From NCBI GenBank assembly GCA_006226595.1, contig SBGP01000095.1, forward strand, positions 361,809 through 425,808: a stretch of DNA of 64,000 bases, in the 5' to 3' direction. The position numbers and the translations under genes are program-made. The stretch is from Deltaproteobacteria bacterium (GTDB taxonomy: Bacteria > Myxococcota_A > UBA796 > GCA-2862545). This document shows positions 45,615 through 56,929 of the stretch, in pieces (the first letter of the stretch is position 1; each line of letters starts with the position of its first letter). A model generated the notes under the pieces. That model was not told where the DNA came from, searched no databases, and worked only from the letters and a program-made list of their open reading frames with translations.

Positions 45615-46406
45615 TCAGCGCTTGTGCTGGGTCGCGCGGATGAACGGACGCACGAGGTACGGGAACCAGCGGTCGAGGCGGTACAGCGCCCCGACCATGA
45701 ACGGCCCCATCACTCGCTCCCGCTCCTTCTCGATCGCGTGGACGATGTAGTCCCCCGCCTGCTCGGGCGTGATCACGCCGATCAGCGAGTTCGCGATCGA
45801 CGGCAGGCGCTCGTGGGAAGCGGCCTGGGTCTTGAAGTAGTCGCTGGAGACCTCGCCGAGCGTGACCTCGGAGACGACGATGCCGGTCCCGCGCATGTCC
45901 TCGCGCAGGCTCTCCGCGAACTGGTGCTGTGCAGCGCGCGCGCAGGCGTAGCCGGTGCTCCCGGACCAGCCCATCATCCACGCCGGGCTGTTGACCATGA
46001 GCACCAGACCCGAGCCTCGCGCCATCATCGGCTCGATGACCGCTCGGGTGAGCCAGAAGCTCGCGAAGTACGGCAGGGCCATCATCGACACGACCTCGGC
46101 CGGCTCCGTCTCGTCGACGTAGCGCCACTCCCCCGCCCCGGCGTTGTTGACGACCACGTCGGGGGTGCCGAGCTCGAGGATGGCCTTGCCCGCCGCGCTG
46201 GCGGCCTCCATGTCCGACAGGTCGACGGGAATGATGTGCGCCTCGCCGCCCGCCTTCTCGACGTCCGCGGCGACGGCTTCGAGCTTCTCCTTGCGACGGG
46301 CGAGCAGCACGACCCGGGCCCCGCGGGCCCCGAGGGCACGGGCGAGGGAGGCGCCGATCCCGGAGGAGGCGCCGCTGACGACGACGAGCTTTCCACGGAC
46401 GTTCAT
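45615..46406 (-). CDS. Short-chain dehydrogenase/reductase
   Basis: A 263-residue classical SDR: VVSGASSGIGASLARAL (cofactor motif TGxxxGIG), VVNNAGAG, catalytic Ser in VLMVNSPAW and Tyr-x(3)-Lys region GYACARAAQ, where the usual Lys appears to be Arg (YxxxR). That change may weaken catalysis. The C-terminal part is hydrophobic (YRLDRWFPYLVRPFIR), perhaps membrane-associated as in lipid-modifying SDRs. Downstream of argH on the same strand, 17 bp away. Confidence 0.85.
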   Translation of the reverse strand: MNVRGKLVVVSGASSGIGASLARALGARGARVVLLARRKEKLEAVAADVEKAGGEAHIIPVDLSDMEAASAAGKAILELGTPDVVVNNAGAGEWRYVDETEPAEVVSMMALPYFASFWLTRAVIEPMMARGSGLVLMVNSPAWMMGWSGSTGYACARAAQHQFAESLREDMRGTGIVVSEVTLGEVSSDYFKTQAASHERLPSIANSLIGVITPEQAGDYIVHAIEKERERVMGPFMVGALYRLDRWFPYLVRPFIRATQHKR

Positions 46407-46423
46407 GCGGTCCTCCCAGAGGG

Positions 46424-47794
<1,371 letters not shown>

Positions 47795-47891
47795 GCGTGT
47801 ACCTCCGAAGGGCGCACGGTAACGCGATTGGCGTGGGTCGGACGAAACGAGCCGGTGTCTGTCCCGACGGGCGTGCCGATGCCGGCGACCG

Positions 47892-49046
47892 CTACGGGAC
47901 CACGTCGTCCTCGACGAGCGTGGCCGCGACCTCGGCGCCGTTCACCGCGACGTGCAGCGTGTACTCGGCCCCGTCGCTGCACCCGTCCTTCCCAAGGCCG
48001 CCGAACTGCCCCACGCTGACGCGGAAGGTGCCGGCGGTCGCGGACGCCACGGTCGCGGCCGGACACGAGAGGTTGTTCCACGGGGTGTTCGAGCAGGGGG
48101 TCACGTCGTCGAAGCCGCCCGGACCGAGCCCGCCGGCGAACGAGATCCCGTCGGCTCCCTCGACCGTGCCGAGCAGATCCGCGCGCCCGACCGCGGAGTT
48201 GTCGACGAACACGTCCACACAGTCGCCCTGAGCGACGCTGAACTCCCACACATCGTAGGGGCGTGCCTGAAGGTCATCCGCGGGTGCGCAGTCGAGCGTG
48301 TCGCCCTGGGTGCTCGTGCGCGGGCCCTCGACCTCGCAGGTCGCGAAGGGCTCGCCTCCGTCGCAGTCCTGGTCGATGCCGTCCCCGAGGATCTCCTCGG
48401 CGAAGGGGTGGACGTCGGGGTCGTTGTCGTCGCAGTCGACGTCGAAGCCGCAGTCGGCGAAGAAACCGTCCTCGTCGACATCGGTGCCCGCCTGGACCTC
48501 CGGGTCGAGGTCGTCGCAGTCGAGGCCACCGCATGCCACCGAGTCCTCGCCGTCCTCGTCCTGGTCAGGGATCTCGCACGGGTCGACGGGGTCGACCGGG
48601 TCCGTGCCCAGCCGGCCCTCGGAGACGACGAGCTCGTAGGCGCCCGCCTGACCCTGGTAGCCGCCCACGGCGAGGGTCACGGTGGCGCCGGCGCCGACGG
48701 TGAATTCGACCGCCGAGCCGTTGGCGGCCACGCTCGCGTGGTCGTCGACGCACGCGATCTCGGTCTCGAGGGACTCGGGACATCCGGTCCACACCGAGAG
48801 CACCGTGTCGAAGCCGGACACGCTCGCGGAGTAGGTGCCCGTCGCCGGAGCGGTGAAGCTCACGAGGTCGACCGGGCCCTCGGCGCCGCAGCTCTGGGGC
48901 AGCGTCGCGGCTCCGGTGGTGTCGCCGGTGACGGCGATGTCGAGGGAGGCGGCCATCCCCTCGGTGCAGGCGCTCTCGAGCTCCTCCTCTCCTCCTCCAC
49001 AGGCGGTGAGGGCGAGAGCGAGGGCGAGCAGGGTGTGGCGTGGCAT
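47892..49046 (-). CDS. MopE-like lipoprotein with Asp/Cys metal-binding motif
   Basis: A 384-residue lipoprotein (ALALALTAC). Residues ~25-150 are PPC-like beta-sandwich (VSFTAPATGTYSASVSGFDTVL). Residues ~160-245 carry the putative metal-binding MopE-type motif: CGGLDCDDLDPEVQAG, CDDNDPDVHPFAEEI, DGIDQDCDGG. The C-terminal domain is again PPC-like. Such motifs are abundant in myxobacterial surface proteins and likely bind calcium. It interrupts the argG-argH pair. GGAGG is five bases before the ATG. Confidence 0.85.
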   Translation of the reverse strand: MPRHTLLALALALTACGGGEEELESACTEGMAASLDIAVTGDTTGAATLPQSCGAEGPVDLVSFTAPATGTYSASVSGFDTVLSVWTGCPESLETEIACVDDHASVAANGSAVEFTVGAGATVTLAVGGYQGQAGAYELVVSEGRLGTDPVDPVDPCEIPDQDEDGEDSVACGGLDCDDLDPEVQAGTDVDEDGFFADCGFDVDCDDNDPDVHPFAEEILGDGIDQDCDGGEPFATCEVEGPRTSTQGDTLDCAPADDLQARPYDVWEFSVAQGDCVDVFVDNSAVGRADLLGTVEGADGISFAGGLGPGGFDDVTPCSNTPWNNLSCPAATVASATAGTFRVSVGQFGGLGKDGCSDGAEYTLHVAVNGAEVAATLVEDDVVP

Positions 49047-49266
49047 GGGACCTCCAGGGGAGCACCATCTCACACGAGGCGCGGGAACCTCGCCATCACG
49101 CGCCATCACACGCGCCGCACCGCTCGCGAACCGGCCATTCGCGGGTGGCGGCGAGGCTCGCACCGAGGCCCCGACGCAGGACGGCCCGCACCCAGGCGCT
49201 CACCGCCTCGGTCCGGGCCGACTGTTCCCGAACGAACCCACCGAGGGGTCCGCCGGGCTCGCAGGA

Positions 49267-50475
49267 CTAGTTCTTCTGTCCGCTGCGGCGCTGCACGCGG
49301 CCCCAGGTCTTGTAGGGCAGGCCGTACAGGGCCATGAAGCCCTCGGCGGTGCGGCGGTCGAAGGTATCGCCGTCGGAGTAGGTCGCGAGGCCCTCGTCGT
49401 ACAGGCTGTACGGGGAGCGGCGGCCGACGACCTGGGCGAGACCGGCGGACAGGCGCAGGCGCACGTCACCGGTGACGTAGCGCTGGGTGTGCTCGATGAA
49501 CGCCTGGAGGCTGTTGCGCAGCGGGCTGAACCACAGACCGTCGTAGATCAGGTCCGCGAAGTCCTGGGCGATCTTGGCCTTGTAGTGCGCGGTGGAGCGG
49601 TCGAGCACGAGGCGCTCGAGCTCGCGGTGCGCGAGGTGCAGCGGCAGCGCGGCGGGGCCCTCGTAGACCTCGCGGCTCTTGAGGCCGACGACGCGGTTCT
49701 CGATCATGTCGATGCGGCCGACGCCGTAGTTGCCGCAGATCTCGTTCAGGTGCTCGACCAGCGACACGGCGTCCATCTCGACGCCGTCGATGGACACGGG
49801 AATGCCCGCACGCCAGCCGATGATGATCTCGCGGCTGCCCTTGGGCGCGTCCGCGGGATCCTTGGTCATCTGCCACACGTCCGCCGGGGGCTCGGCCCAG
49901 AGGTCTTCCATCTCGCCGCACTCGATGGCGCAGCCCCAGATGTTCCAGTCGATGGAGTAGGGCTTCTCCTTCGTGATCGGGATCTCGATGCCACGCTCGA
50001 CCGCGTAGTCGACCTCCATCTCGCGGGTGAGCATGTCCCACTCGCGAAGCGGCGCGATGATGCCGAGGTGCGGCGCGAGGGTCTGCGCGGCGACCTCGAA
50101 GCGGACCTGGTCGTTGCCCTTGGCGGTGCAGCCGTGCGCGATGGCGTCGGCCCCGTGCGCCTCGGCGACCTCGACCAGACGCTTGGCGAGCAGCGGGCGG
50201 CCCAGGGAGGTGTGCATGTGGTAGCGGCCCTCGTAGAGCGCGCCGGCGCGAAGCGCGGGCATCACGTACTCGTCGAGGAACGGGCGGCGTAGGTCCTCGA
50301 CCACCGCGTGGCTCGCGCCAGTCCGCAGGGCCTTGGCCTTGATGGCCTCCAGGTCCTCACCCTGACCGAGATCACCCGTGTAGGTGATGATCTCAGCGTC
50401 CCCGTAGTTCTCCTTGAGCCAGGGGATCATCACAGAGGTGTCCAGACCTCCGGAGTAAGCGCACACGATCTTCAC
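49267..50475 (-). CDS. argG: Argininosuccinate synthase
   Basis: A 402-residue enzyme. The N-terminal ATP-pyrophosphatase motif is AYSGGLDTSV (residues 6-15), followed by TYTGDLGQGEDLEAI, AHGCTAKGNDQVRFE, IDMIENRVVGLKSREVYE. It condenses citrulline and aspartate to argininosuccinate. GTG start. The 220-bp stretch between it and the lipoprotein gene shows no further gene. Confidence 0.96.
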   Translation of the reverse strand: MKIVCAYSGGLDTSVMIPWLKENYGDAEIITYTGDLGQGEDLEAIKAKALRTGASHAVVEDLRRPFLDEYVMPALRAGALYEGRYHMHTSLGRPLLAKRLVEVAEAHGADAIAHGCTAKGNDQVRFEVAAQTLAPHLGIIAPLREWDMLTREMEVDYAVERGIEIPITKEKPYSIDWNIWGCAIECGEMEDLWAEPPADVWQMTKDPADAPKGSREIIIGWRAGIPVSIDGVEMDAVSLVEHLNEICGNYGVGRIDMIENRVVGLKSREVYEGPAALPLHLAHRELERLVLDRSTAHYKAKIAQDFADLIYDGLWFSPLRNSLQAFIEHTQRYVTGDVRLRLSAGLAQVVGRRSPYSLYDEGLATYSDGDTFDRRTAEGFMALYGLPYKTWGRVQRRSGQKN

Positions 50476-50607
50476 GAGACCTCCCGATCCGCGAGCCAGC
50501 GCCGCGGAAGCAGCCGTCTAGCCCGCGGAGGACACCTCGTCGACGCAACCGTGAGTGGCGGTTCGCGGTCTGGTTGGGCATAGTTCGCGGCTCAATCCGG
50601 AGGAACC

Positions 50608-51792
<1,185 letters not shown>

Positions 51793-51799
51793 CCGGGGC

Positions 51800-52213
51800 T
51801 CACGCCTCGCTGGCGTGGGCCAGGAACTCGCCGAGGTCCACGCGACCGTCGCCGTCGACGTCCAGCTCGGCGACGAGGTCGCGCATCGCGGCTTCGTCTT
51901 CGATGCCGACCGCGGCGAACATCGCCGCGAGCTCGTCCGCCTGCACGTAGCCGTCCCCGTCGAGGTCGAGCGCGCGGAAGGCGCGCAGGACCTCGGGGTC
52001 CGGCGGCGGCAGCCCGAGCAGCTCGATGAACTGGGCACGCGAGAGCACCCCACTGCGGTCGTGGTCGACCCGCCCGAGGTACGCCCGGACGACGTCGGGG
52101 TCGACGGGATCCCCGAGCTGCATCAGCGCGCGACGCAGCTCGTGCTCGTCGATGACGCCGTCCTTGTCGCGATCGAACAGGGAGAAAGCCAGTCCGGCCA
52201 TGGTCGGATTCAC
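51800..52213 (-). CDS. Calmodulin-like protein with four EF-hands
   Basis: A 137-residue protein with four canonical EF-hand loops: DRDKDGVIDEHE, DHDRSGVLSRAQ, DLDGDGYVQADE and DVDGDGRVDLGE, spaced ~33 residues apart as in calmodulin. Loop 2 ends in Gln instead of Glu at position 12, so it may be weaker. There is no signal peptide; it is likely a cytoplasmic calcium sensor or buffer. The GTG start is chosen because GGAGG lies six bases upstream. It converges with the Asp-repeat lipoprotein gene, 7 bp apart. Confidence 0.9.
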   Translation of the reverse strand: MNPTMAGLAFSLFDRDKDGVIDEHELRRALMQLGDPVDPDVVRAYLGRVDHDRSGVLSRAQFIELLGLPPPDPEVLRAFRALDLDGDGYVQADELAAMFAAVGIEDEAAMRDLVAELDVDGDGRVDLGEFLAHASEA

Positions 52214-52347
52214 GCGCACCCTCCTCGCGCGAGGCGTATCACGTCGACCGGCCGCGCAACGACACGCCCTCGCGTCGCCGAGGCACGGGAATCGATGACC
52301 GCGGGCGCGCACCGCGTTACCCCTCGCGGCCCCAGGAGACGCAAGTC

Positions 52348-52902
52348 ATGCCGAACCCGTACATTCCCCGCTCCGACGTGCACACCTGGTCCGACGACAT
52401 CGGCCAGAACATCGAGGCGCACAACGCCGCCCTCACCCGCCTGCTCAAGGATCAGCGCCGCCTGACCCGCTGGCTCGAGGAGAACGCCGCGAACATGAGC
52501 CCCGCCACCGCGAGCGTGGGTGCCTACCTGTTCGGCGTCATCGCCCGCATCATCGACCTCGCCGGCGGCCGCCTGCGCTCCGCCACCTGGGAGCAGGTGC
52601 GCGCCGCCGAGCAGCGCGTCAGCCAGGCCGTGGCCGAGCTGCTGCCGATCGAGGGCTTCGAGGACCGCCTGCGCGAGGTCGAGTGGCGCGCCCAGCCCCA
52701 CATCCTCGACGAGGCGTGGATGGCCCTGTTCGAGCGCAAGCCCGACGAGGAGGTCGAGGTCGACCTCGACCCCAACGAGTCCCTCAAGCTCTTCCTGTGC
52801 ATGTGGGTCGCCACCGAGGTCCTCGACGCGAACTGGCGTCCGCGGAAGGGCTACGAGGGCGAGACCTCCTACACGCACGTGGCCATCGATCCCAGCGCGT
52901 AG
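52348..52902 (+). CDS. Unknown 184-residue helical protein
   Basis: A cytoplasmic protein, mostly helical by composition (IEAHNAALTRLLKDQRRLTRWLEENA; VSQAVAELLPIEGFEDRLREVEW). It is not recognised. GAGA is a few bases upstream of the ATG. It precedes the GbsR-like regulator on the same strand, from which it is separated by an inverted repeat. High third-position GC supports a real gene. Confidence 0.75.
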   Translation: MPNPYIPRSDVHTWSDDIGQNIEAHNAALTRLLKDQRRLTRWLEENAANMSPATASVGAYLFGVIARIIDLAGGRLRSATWEQVRAAEQRVSQAVAELLPIEGFEDRLREVEWRAQPHILDEAWMALFERKPDEEVEVDLDPNESLKLFLCMWVATEVLDANWRPRKGYEGETSYTHVAIDPSA

Positions 52903-52942
52903 CCACTCGACGGGTGGCGCCACCTCGACGTCACCCTCCCGC

Positions 52943-52970
52943 GGATGCATCTGTGCTATCGGATACATCC
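52943..52970. promoter_or_regulatory. Inverted repeat before the GbsR/MarR-like gene
   Basis: GGATGCATC (52943-52951) and GATACATCC (52962-52970) form an inverted repeat with one mismatch and a 10-bp spacer, ending one base before the regulator's ATG. It is a good candidate for autoregulation by the winged-helix protein encoded immediately downstream. Confidence 0.5.
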
Positions 52971-52971
52971 G

Positions 52972-53421
52972 ATGAGTGACTCGCCGCACGCCACCGTGAT
53001 CGAAGACTTCGGACGCAAGTTCGAGACCCTCGGGCTGCCCTACAACGTGGGGCGCATCTACGGGCTCGCGCTCATCGCCGAGGAGCCGCTCTCCCAGGAC
53101 GATCTGGTGGAGGCCCTCGGCGTGTCGCAGTCCGTGGTGTCGACGAACTGCCGCGCGCTCGTCGCCATGGGCATGCTGCGCAAGGTTCGCCTCAAGGGCG
53201 ACCGGCGCACGCTGTACGAGATGCCCGAGGACGTCGTCGCGATGCTCGCCGCGTCGGCGCGCCGGCGCCTGCAGACCTTCGGCGAGCTGATGGCAGAGGC
53301 CGAAGAGCTCGGCCTGAACGGCAAGGCCGCACGACGCGTGCGTGCCATGCACACCTGGATGCGCGCGGTCGGCGGTGAGTTCGACGCCGCGGTCGCGAAG
53401 GCCTTGAGGGAGCTCGAGTGA
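52972..53421 (+). CDS. GbsR/MarR-like winged-helix regulator
   Basis: A 149-residue DNA-binding protein: VGRIYGLALIAEEPLSQDDLVEALGVSQSVVSTNCRALVAMGMLRKVRLKGDRRTLYEM, covering helix-turn-helix and wing (quoted in one motif family, residues ~24-85). The C-terminal helices fit the GbsR/MarR class. GbsR-type proteins regulate osmoprotectant genes in other bacteria; here the neighbour is galU, whose GTG overlaps this stop by 4 bp. An inverted repeat sits directly upstream. Confidence 0.82.
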   Translation: MSDSPHATVIEDFGRKFETLGLPYNVGRIYGLALIAEEPLSQDDLVEALGVSQSVVSTNCRALVAMGMLRKVRLKGDRRTLYEMPEDVVAMLAASARRRLQTFGELMAEAEELGLNGKAARRVRAMHTWMRAVGGEFDAAVAKALRELE

Positions 53422-54266
53422 AAGCAGTCATCCTCGCCGCCGGCTACGGCACCCGCTTCCTGCCTGTCACCAAGGTGGTGCCGAAGGAGCTGTTGCCGAT
53501 CATGGAGCGTCCCGCGCTGGACCTGGTCGTCGACGAGCTCGTCGAGGCCGGGGTCGACGACCTGCTGATCATCACCTCGCGCCGCAAGAAGGCCGTCGAG
53601 GACTGGTTCGATCACGAGGCCGAGCTCGAGGCGGTGTTCACGCGCGAGGGTGCGGACGCGAAGCTCGCGAAGATCCGCCCCCGCGACAACCTCAAGGTGA
53701 CCTTCATCCGGCAGCGCACCATGCAGGGCACCGGTCACGCACTGCTCCACGCCAAGGACTTCGCGGGGAACGAGCCAGTCGTGGTCGCCTATCCGGACGA
53801 CCTGTTCGGACCGCCGAACCCGACGGCCGCGCTGATCGCGCACTACGAGCGAACCGGACGCAGCGTGCTCGCCGCCGCGGACTTCGGGGAGGCCGACGTG
53901 TCGGCCTATGGCGTGCTCGCCCCCAAGGGCGCCGGCGCCGACCTGCTGCTCGAGCGCATCGTCGAGAAGCCGCCCCCGGGCGAGGAGCCATCGAAGCTCG
54001 TGTCCTACGGGCGCTACCTGTACACGCCCGACTTCTTCGAGGCGTTGGAGCGGCACTATGCGACGCACACGGGCAAGGAGTACTACCACGTGCCCGCCCT
54101 GCTCGAGCTCGCCGCCGGGGACAAGGTCGGCATCGAGGTCCTCGACTCGCACCGCTACGACACCGGCACGCCGCTGCAGTGGCTCGAGACCACGCTCGCG
54201 TTCGCGCTGCGCGATCCGGAGACGGGCGACGAGGTCCGAGCGATGATGCAGCGGATGCTCGGGTGA
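53418..54266 (+). CDS. galU: UTP-glucose-1-phosphate uridylyltransferase
   Basis: A 282-residue nucleotidyltransferase: ILAAGYGTRFLPVTKVVPKE (catalytic signature, residues 5-24), DLLIITSRRKKAVEDWFD, FIRQRTMQGTGHALLHA, AYPDDLFG, YDTGTPLQWLETTLAFAL. Length matches GalU. It makes UDP-glucose for polysaccharide and envelope synthesis. GTG start overlapping the regulator stop. It is coupled to a small membrane-protein gene downstream (GTGA). Confidence 0.94.
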   Translation: MKAVILAAGYGTRFLPVTKVVPKELLPIMERPALDLVVDELVEAGVDDLLIITSRRKKAVEDWFDHEAELEAVFTREGADAKLAKIRPRDNLKVTFIRQRTMQGTGHALLHAKDFAGNEPVVVAYPDDLFGPPNPTAALIAHYERTGRSVLAAADFGEADVSAYGVLAPKGAGADLLLERIVEKPPPGEEPSKLVSYGRYLYTPDFFEALERHYATHTGKEYYHVPALLELAAGDKVGIEVLDSHRYDTGTPLQWLETTLAFALRDPETGDEVRAMMQRMLG

Positions 54267-54763
54267 ACCCCGTCCCCGGAGAGGTCTCGCTCCTCGAGGA
54301 GATCGACGGGTTCACGGTGATGACGCCGAGCCCTCCGGGGAAGGACGGACGGCCGGACGTCGTGCCGGGGGCCGTCGGCGCGGCGGCGGTGCTGCTCGGT
54401 GTGATCAGCGGGGTGCTCTTCGGACCCGGCGTCGGCGCGATCTTCGTGCTTCCCGGGCTCGCGGGCATCGCGATCGCGCTCGTGATCAACCGGCGCCCCC
54501 CCACGCCGGTGAAGCTCGCGCTGCGGGGTACGACGCTGCACGTCGAATCCGCCGCTGGCACCGAAGAGATCCTGCTCGCGAGGATCGCGAGCATCCAGGT
54601 GCGCGGCTGGGATCTCGTGTTCCTCGCCCAGAACAAGGTGACCCTGTGCACCGTCGGGGTGAGCAGCCGAGGGACCGCGCAATGGGTCGCGGAGCTGCTC
54701 CGCAAGCAGCTCGTCGCGCCGGGCGATGTGCCGCCTGGACTCCAGGCATTGCGGGAGCAGTAG
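54263..54763 (+). CDS. Small membrane protein of unknown function
   Basis: A 166-residue protein with a hydrophobic double segment (GAVGAAAVLLGVISGVLFG and GAIFVLPGLAGIAIALVI) near residues 37-75, then a soluble beta-rich domain (LRGTTLHVESAAGTEEILLARIASIQV) resembling bacterial PH-like domains. GTG start overlapping the galU stop. It may be an envelope-associated accessory. Confidence 0.7.
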   Translation: MNPVPGEVSLLEEIDGFTVMTPSPPGKDGRPDVVPGAVGAAAVLLGVISGVLFGPGVGAIFVLPGLAGIAIALVINRRPPTPVKLALRGTTLHVESAAGTEEILLARIASIQVRGWDLVFLAQNKVTLCTVGVSSRGTAQWVAELLRKQLVAPGDVPPGLQALREQ

Positions 54764-54818
54764 CGGCAGAAGCGAACGCGCACGCGCCACACCGGCGAGG
54801 ATGCGGTAGGATGCCCCC

Positions 54819-56162
54819 ATGCTCACGCTGCCGATCTGGCTCATTCTCCCCGCACTGGCGGCGCCCGAAACGGCGCCGCCCGAAGCCGTGGAGACCGGAC
54901 TTCCACCCGCCCTCATCGAGCGGACCTGGCCCGAATTCCCTCCCGACGCGCGGGTCTCCGACCCGGTCGACGCGGCGTGCGAGGTGAGCGTGGTCATCGA
55001 TCCGCTCGGCGCCACGCGCTCGGTGACGGCCCTCGAGTGCCCCGAGACCTTGGCGCGCTCGACGATCGACGCGATGCAGAAGTGGCGCTGGCGCCCGATC
55101 ATCGTCGAGGGTCGAGGCATCGAGGCGACGTTCACGGCCACGCTGCACTACACGGCCGCGAGCAAGACGCCGCCGAGCTTCCCGAAGACCGAGGCGATCG
55201 ACACGAGCTGGCTCGAGGTGCCGCGCTGTGACGTGAGCGTCGGCATGACCGCCGGCAAGGTGTCGCGCGTGTCGGGCAGCTACATCCCCGAGTGCGCGCC
55301 CGAGACCGACGAAGCGCCCGTGTGGCCGGCGAAGCTCCCCGACGGCGCCGCGACCTGCCGCGCGCGGTTCATGAACGTGAAGGGCGAGATCACCGAGCTC
55401 GACCTCGCGGACTGCCCGAAGGACCTCCAGGAAGACGCCGAGACCACCCTGCGCAGCTGGCGCTGGCCCTGGTACGAGCGCGACACCACGCCCTACGACG
55501 TGGCCCTCGTCTACCGCAGCACCGCGCCGGACTCCGAGGTCCGGCCCAAGGCCCGCACCCGCGTGTCGCCCGAGTTCCCGCAGGCGGCGATCGACGCGGG
55601 CTTCGTCGATGCCGCGTGTGACGTGACCCTCGTGGTGGCCGAGGACGGCAACGTCGACAACGTCGAGTTCCGTCGCTGCAACGAGATCTTCCACGACGCC
55701 GCGGCGACCGCGCTGACGCAGTGGACCTTCGACCGCGGCGGAGAGGTGCCCCTGCGGGTGCGCTTCCGTCTCGACGGCCCCGCCGCCCGCCCGGACTCGC
55801 GTGCCGAGACCAAGGTCGACGAGCAGCCCGTGTCCATCCTCGACACCGACGTCGCGCACTGCGCGATGGAGGTCAGCGTCTCCGGCCTCGGCGAGATCGG
55901 CCGCATGGCCGCCAACCGCATCCCCGAGTGCGTCGCACGCCCCATCGGCGGCGTGGACTGGCCGGCTTCGCTCTCCGGCGTGACCAGCTGTTCGGTGGCG
56001 TTCGACGTCACCGACGGCGCGATCGGACGGGTCACCCCGCTCGACTGCCCCGGCGCGCTCAGGAAGGTGATCAAGCGCTCCGTGCTGCGCTGGGAGTACC
56101 CCGAGGTCCGCGGCGTCCAGCACTTCGAGGTGCGCATCATCTACCGGGCGGAGCTCGAGTGA
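54819..56162 (+). CDS. Exported protein of tandem TonB-C-like repeats
   Basis: A 447-residue protein with a signal peptide (LPIWLILPALAAP) and four related ~95-residue units. Two show the TonB C-terminal-like pattern clearly: PEFPPDARVSDPVDAACEVSVVIDPLG...LARSTIDAMQKWRWRP, and PEFPQAAIDAGFVDAACDVTLVVAEDGNV...AATALTQWTFD. Two are diverged (MNVKGEITELDLADCP...LRSWRWPWY). There is no transmembrane anchor or Pro-rich arm as in true TonB. It could be a periplasmic binding or assembly protein. It overlaps the next, related gene by 4 bp. Confidence 0.75.
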   Translation: MLTLPIWLILPALAAPETAPPEAVETGLPPALIERTWPEFPPDARVSDPVDAACEVSVVIDPLGATRSVTALECPETLARSTIDAMQKWRWRPIIVEGRGIEATFTATLHYTAASKTPPSFPKTEAIDTSWLEVPRCDVSVGMTAGKVSRVSGSYIPECAPETDEAPVWPAKLPDGAATCRARFMNVKGEITELDLADCPKDLQEDAETTLRSWRWPWYERDTTPYDVALVYRSTAPDSEVRPKARTRVSPEFPQAAIDAGFVDAACDVTLVVAEDGNVDNVEFRRCNEIFHDAAATALTQWTFDRGGEVPLRVRFRLDGPAARPDSRAETKVDEQPVSILDTDVAHCAMEVSVSGLGEIGRMAANRIPECVARPIGGVDWPASLSGVTSCSVAFDVTDGAIGRVTPLDCPGALRKVIKRSVLRWEYPEVRGVQHFEVRIIYRAELE

Positions 56163-56908
56163 TCTGGTGGCTGGCGCTGGCGCTAGCCCAGGAAGCGCCC
56201 GAGATCCGACCTGACGACGGCCGCCCCACCGAGTCGGTGGAGCTCGGCGGCGAGCGTGGTGAGTTCGGCATCAAGAAGCAGGTCGACCCCGCCTTCCCGG
56301 ACGAGGCCCGCAAGCAGGGCCTGTCCTACGGACGCTGCGTGGTGGACCTCGACGTCGACGGCAACGGCAACCCGGGCGCGCCCGCGTTCGTGGACTGCCC
56401 GGAGGTCTTCCACCGCTCGGCCACCGAGGCACTGCGCCAGTGGCGCTGGCACACCGAGACCGGGGGCGACGGCCTGCCCATCGGCGCGAAGACCCGGGTG
56501 ATCATCGACTACCGCGACGACAGCCCCACCGCGCTGCTCGCCAACCCCGATCCGCTCTCCACGCCGATCGACGAGTTCGGAACCATCGCCGACGACCGCG
56601 AGATCTGCGTGGGTCACGCGACGATCTCGGCATCCGGGCAGGTCCTCGACAAGAGCGCCAATCGCCTGCCCGACTGCATCTTCGAGCCCGCCGGCGACAC
56701 GGTCATGGCCAAGGAACCGCAGACGGTGCTCGCGAGCTGCACGGCGCGCTTCGTCACCGACCGCGGCTACGCGATGAAGATCAAGTTCGGCCACTGCGAC
56801 AAGCCGATTCGGGCCGCGACAGGCAAGAACCTGCGCAGCTGGACCTGGCCGTGGACGCCCGAGAACCCGGTGTCCTACGAGATGACGCTGACCTACCTGG
56901 CAGAGTGA
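56159..56908 (+). CDS. Second TonB-C-like repeat protein
   Basis: A 249-residue exported protein (WWLALALAQ). Two units: DPAFPDEARKQGLSYGRCVVDLDVDGNGN...ATEALRQWRWHT, the TonB-C-like motif, and a diverged C-terminal copy (ARFVTDRGYAMKI...NLRSWTWPWTPEN). It is clearly homologous to the upstream protein and coupled to it (GTGA). It lacks a TonB membrane anchor. The pair probably arose by duplication. Confidence 0.75.
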   Translation: MIWWLALALAQEAPEIRPDDGRPTESVELGGERGEFGIKKQVDPAFPDEARKQGLSYGRCVVDLDVDGNGNPGAPAFVDCPEVFHRSATEALRQWRWHTETGGDGLPIGAKTRVIIDYRDDSPTALLANPDPLSTPIDEFGTIADDREICVGHATISASGQVLDKSANRLPDCIFEPAGDTVMAKEPQTVLASCTARFVTDRGYAMKIKFGHCDKPIRAATGKNLRSWTWPWTPENPVSYEMTLTYLAE

Positions 56909-56929
56909 GCCTCTGCCGACGGAGGCCCT

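Noticed and set aside
49047..49266. Possible small gene between argG and the MopE-like lipoprotein gene
   Set aside because: Short frames here have no signal, no motif and no ribosome-binding site.
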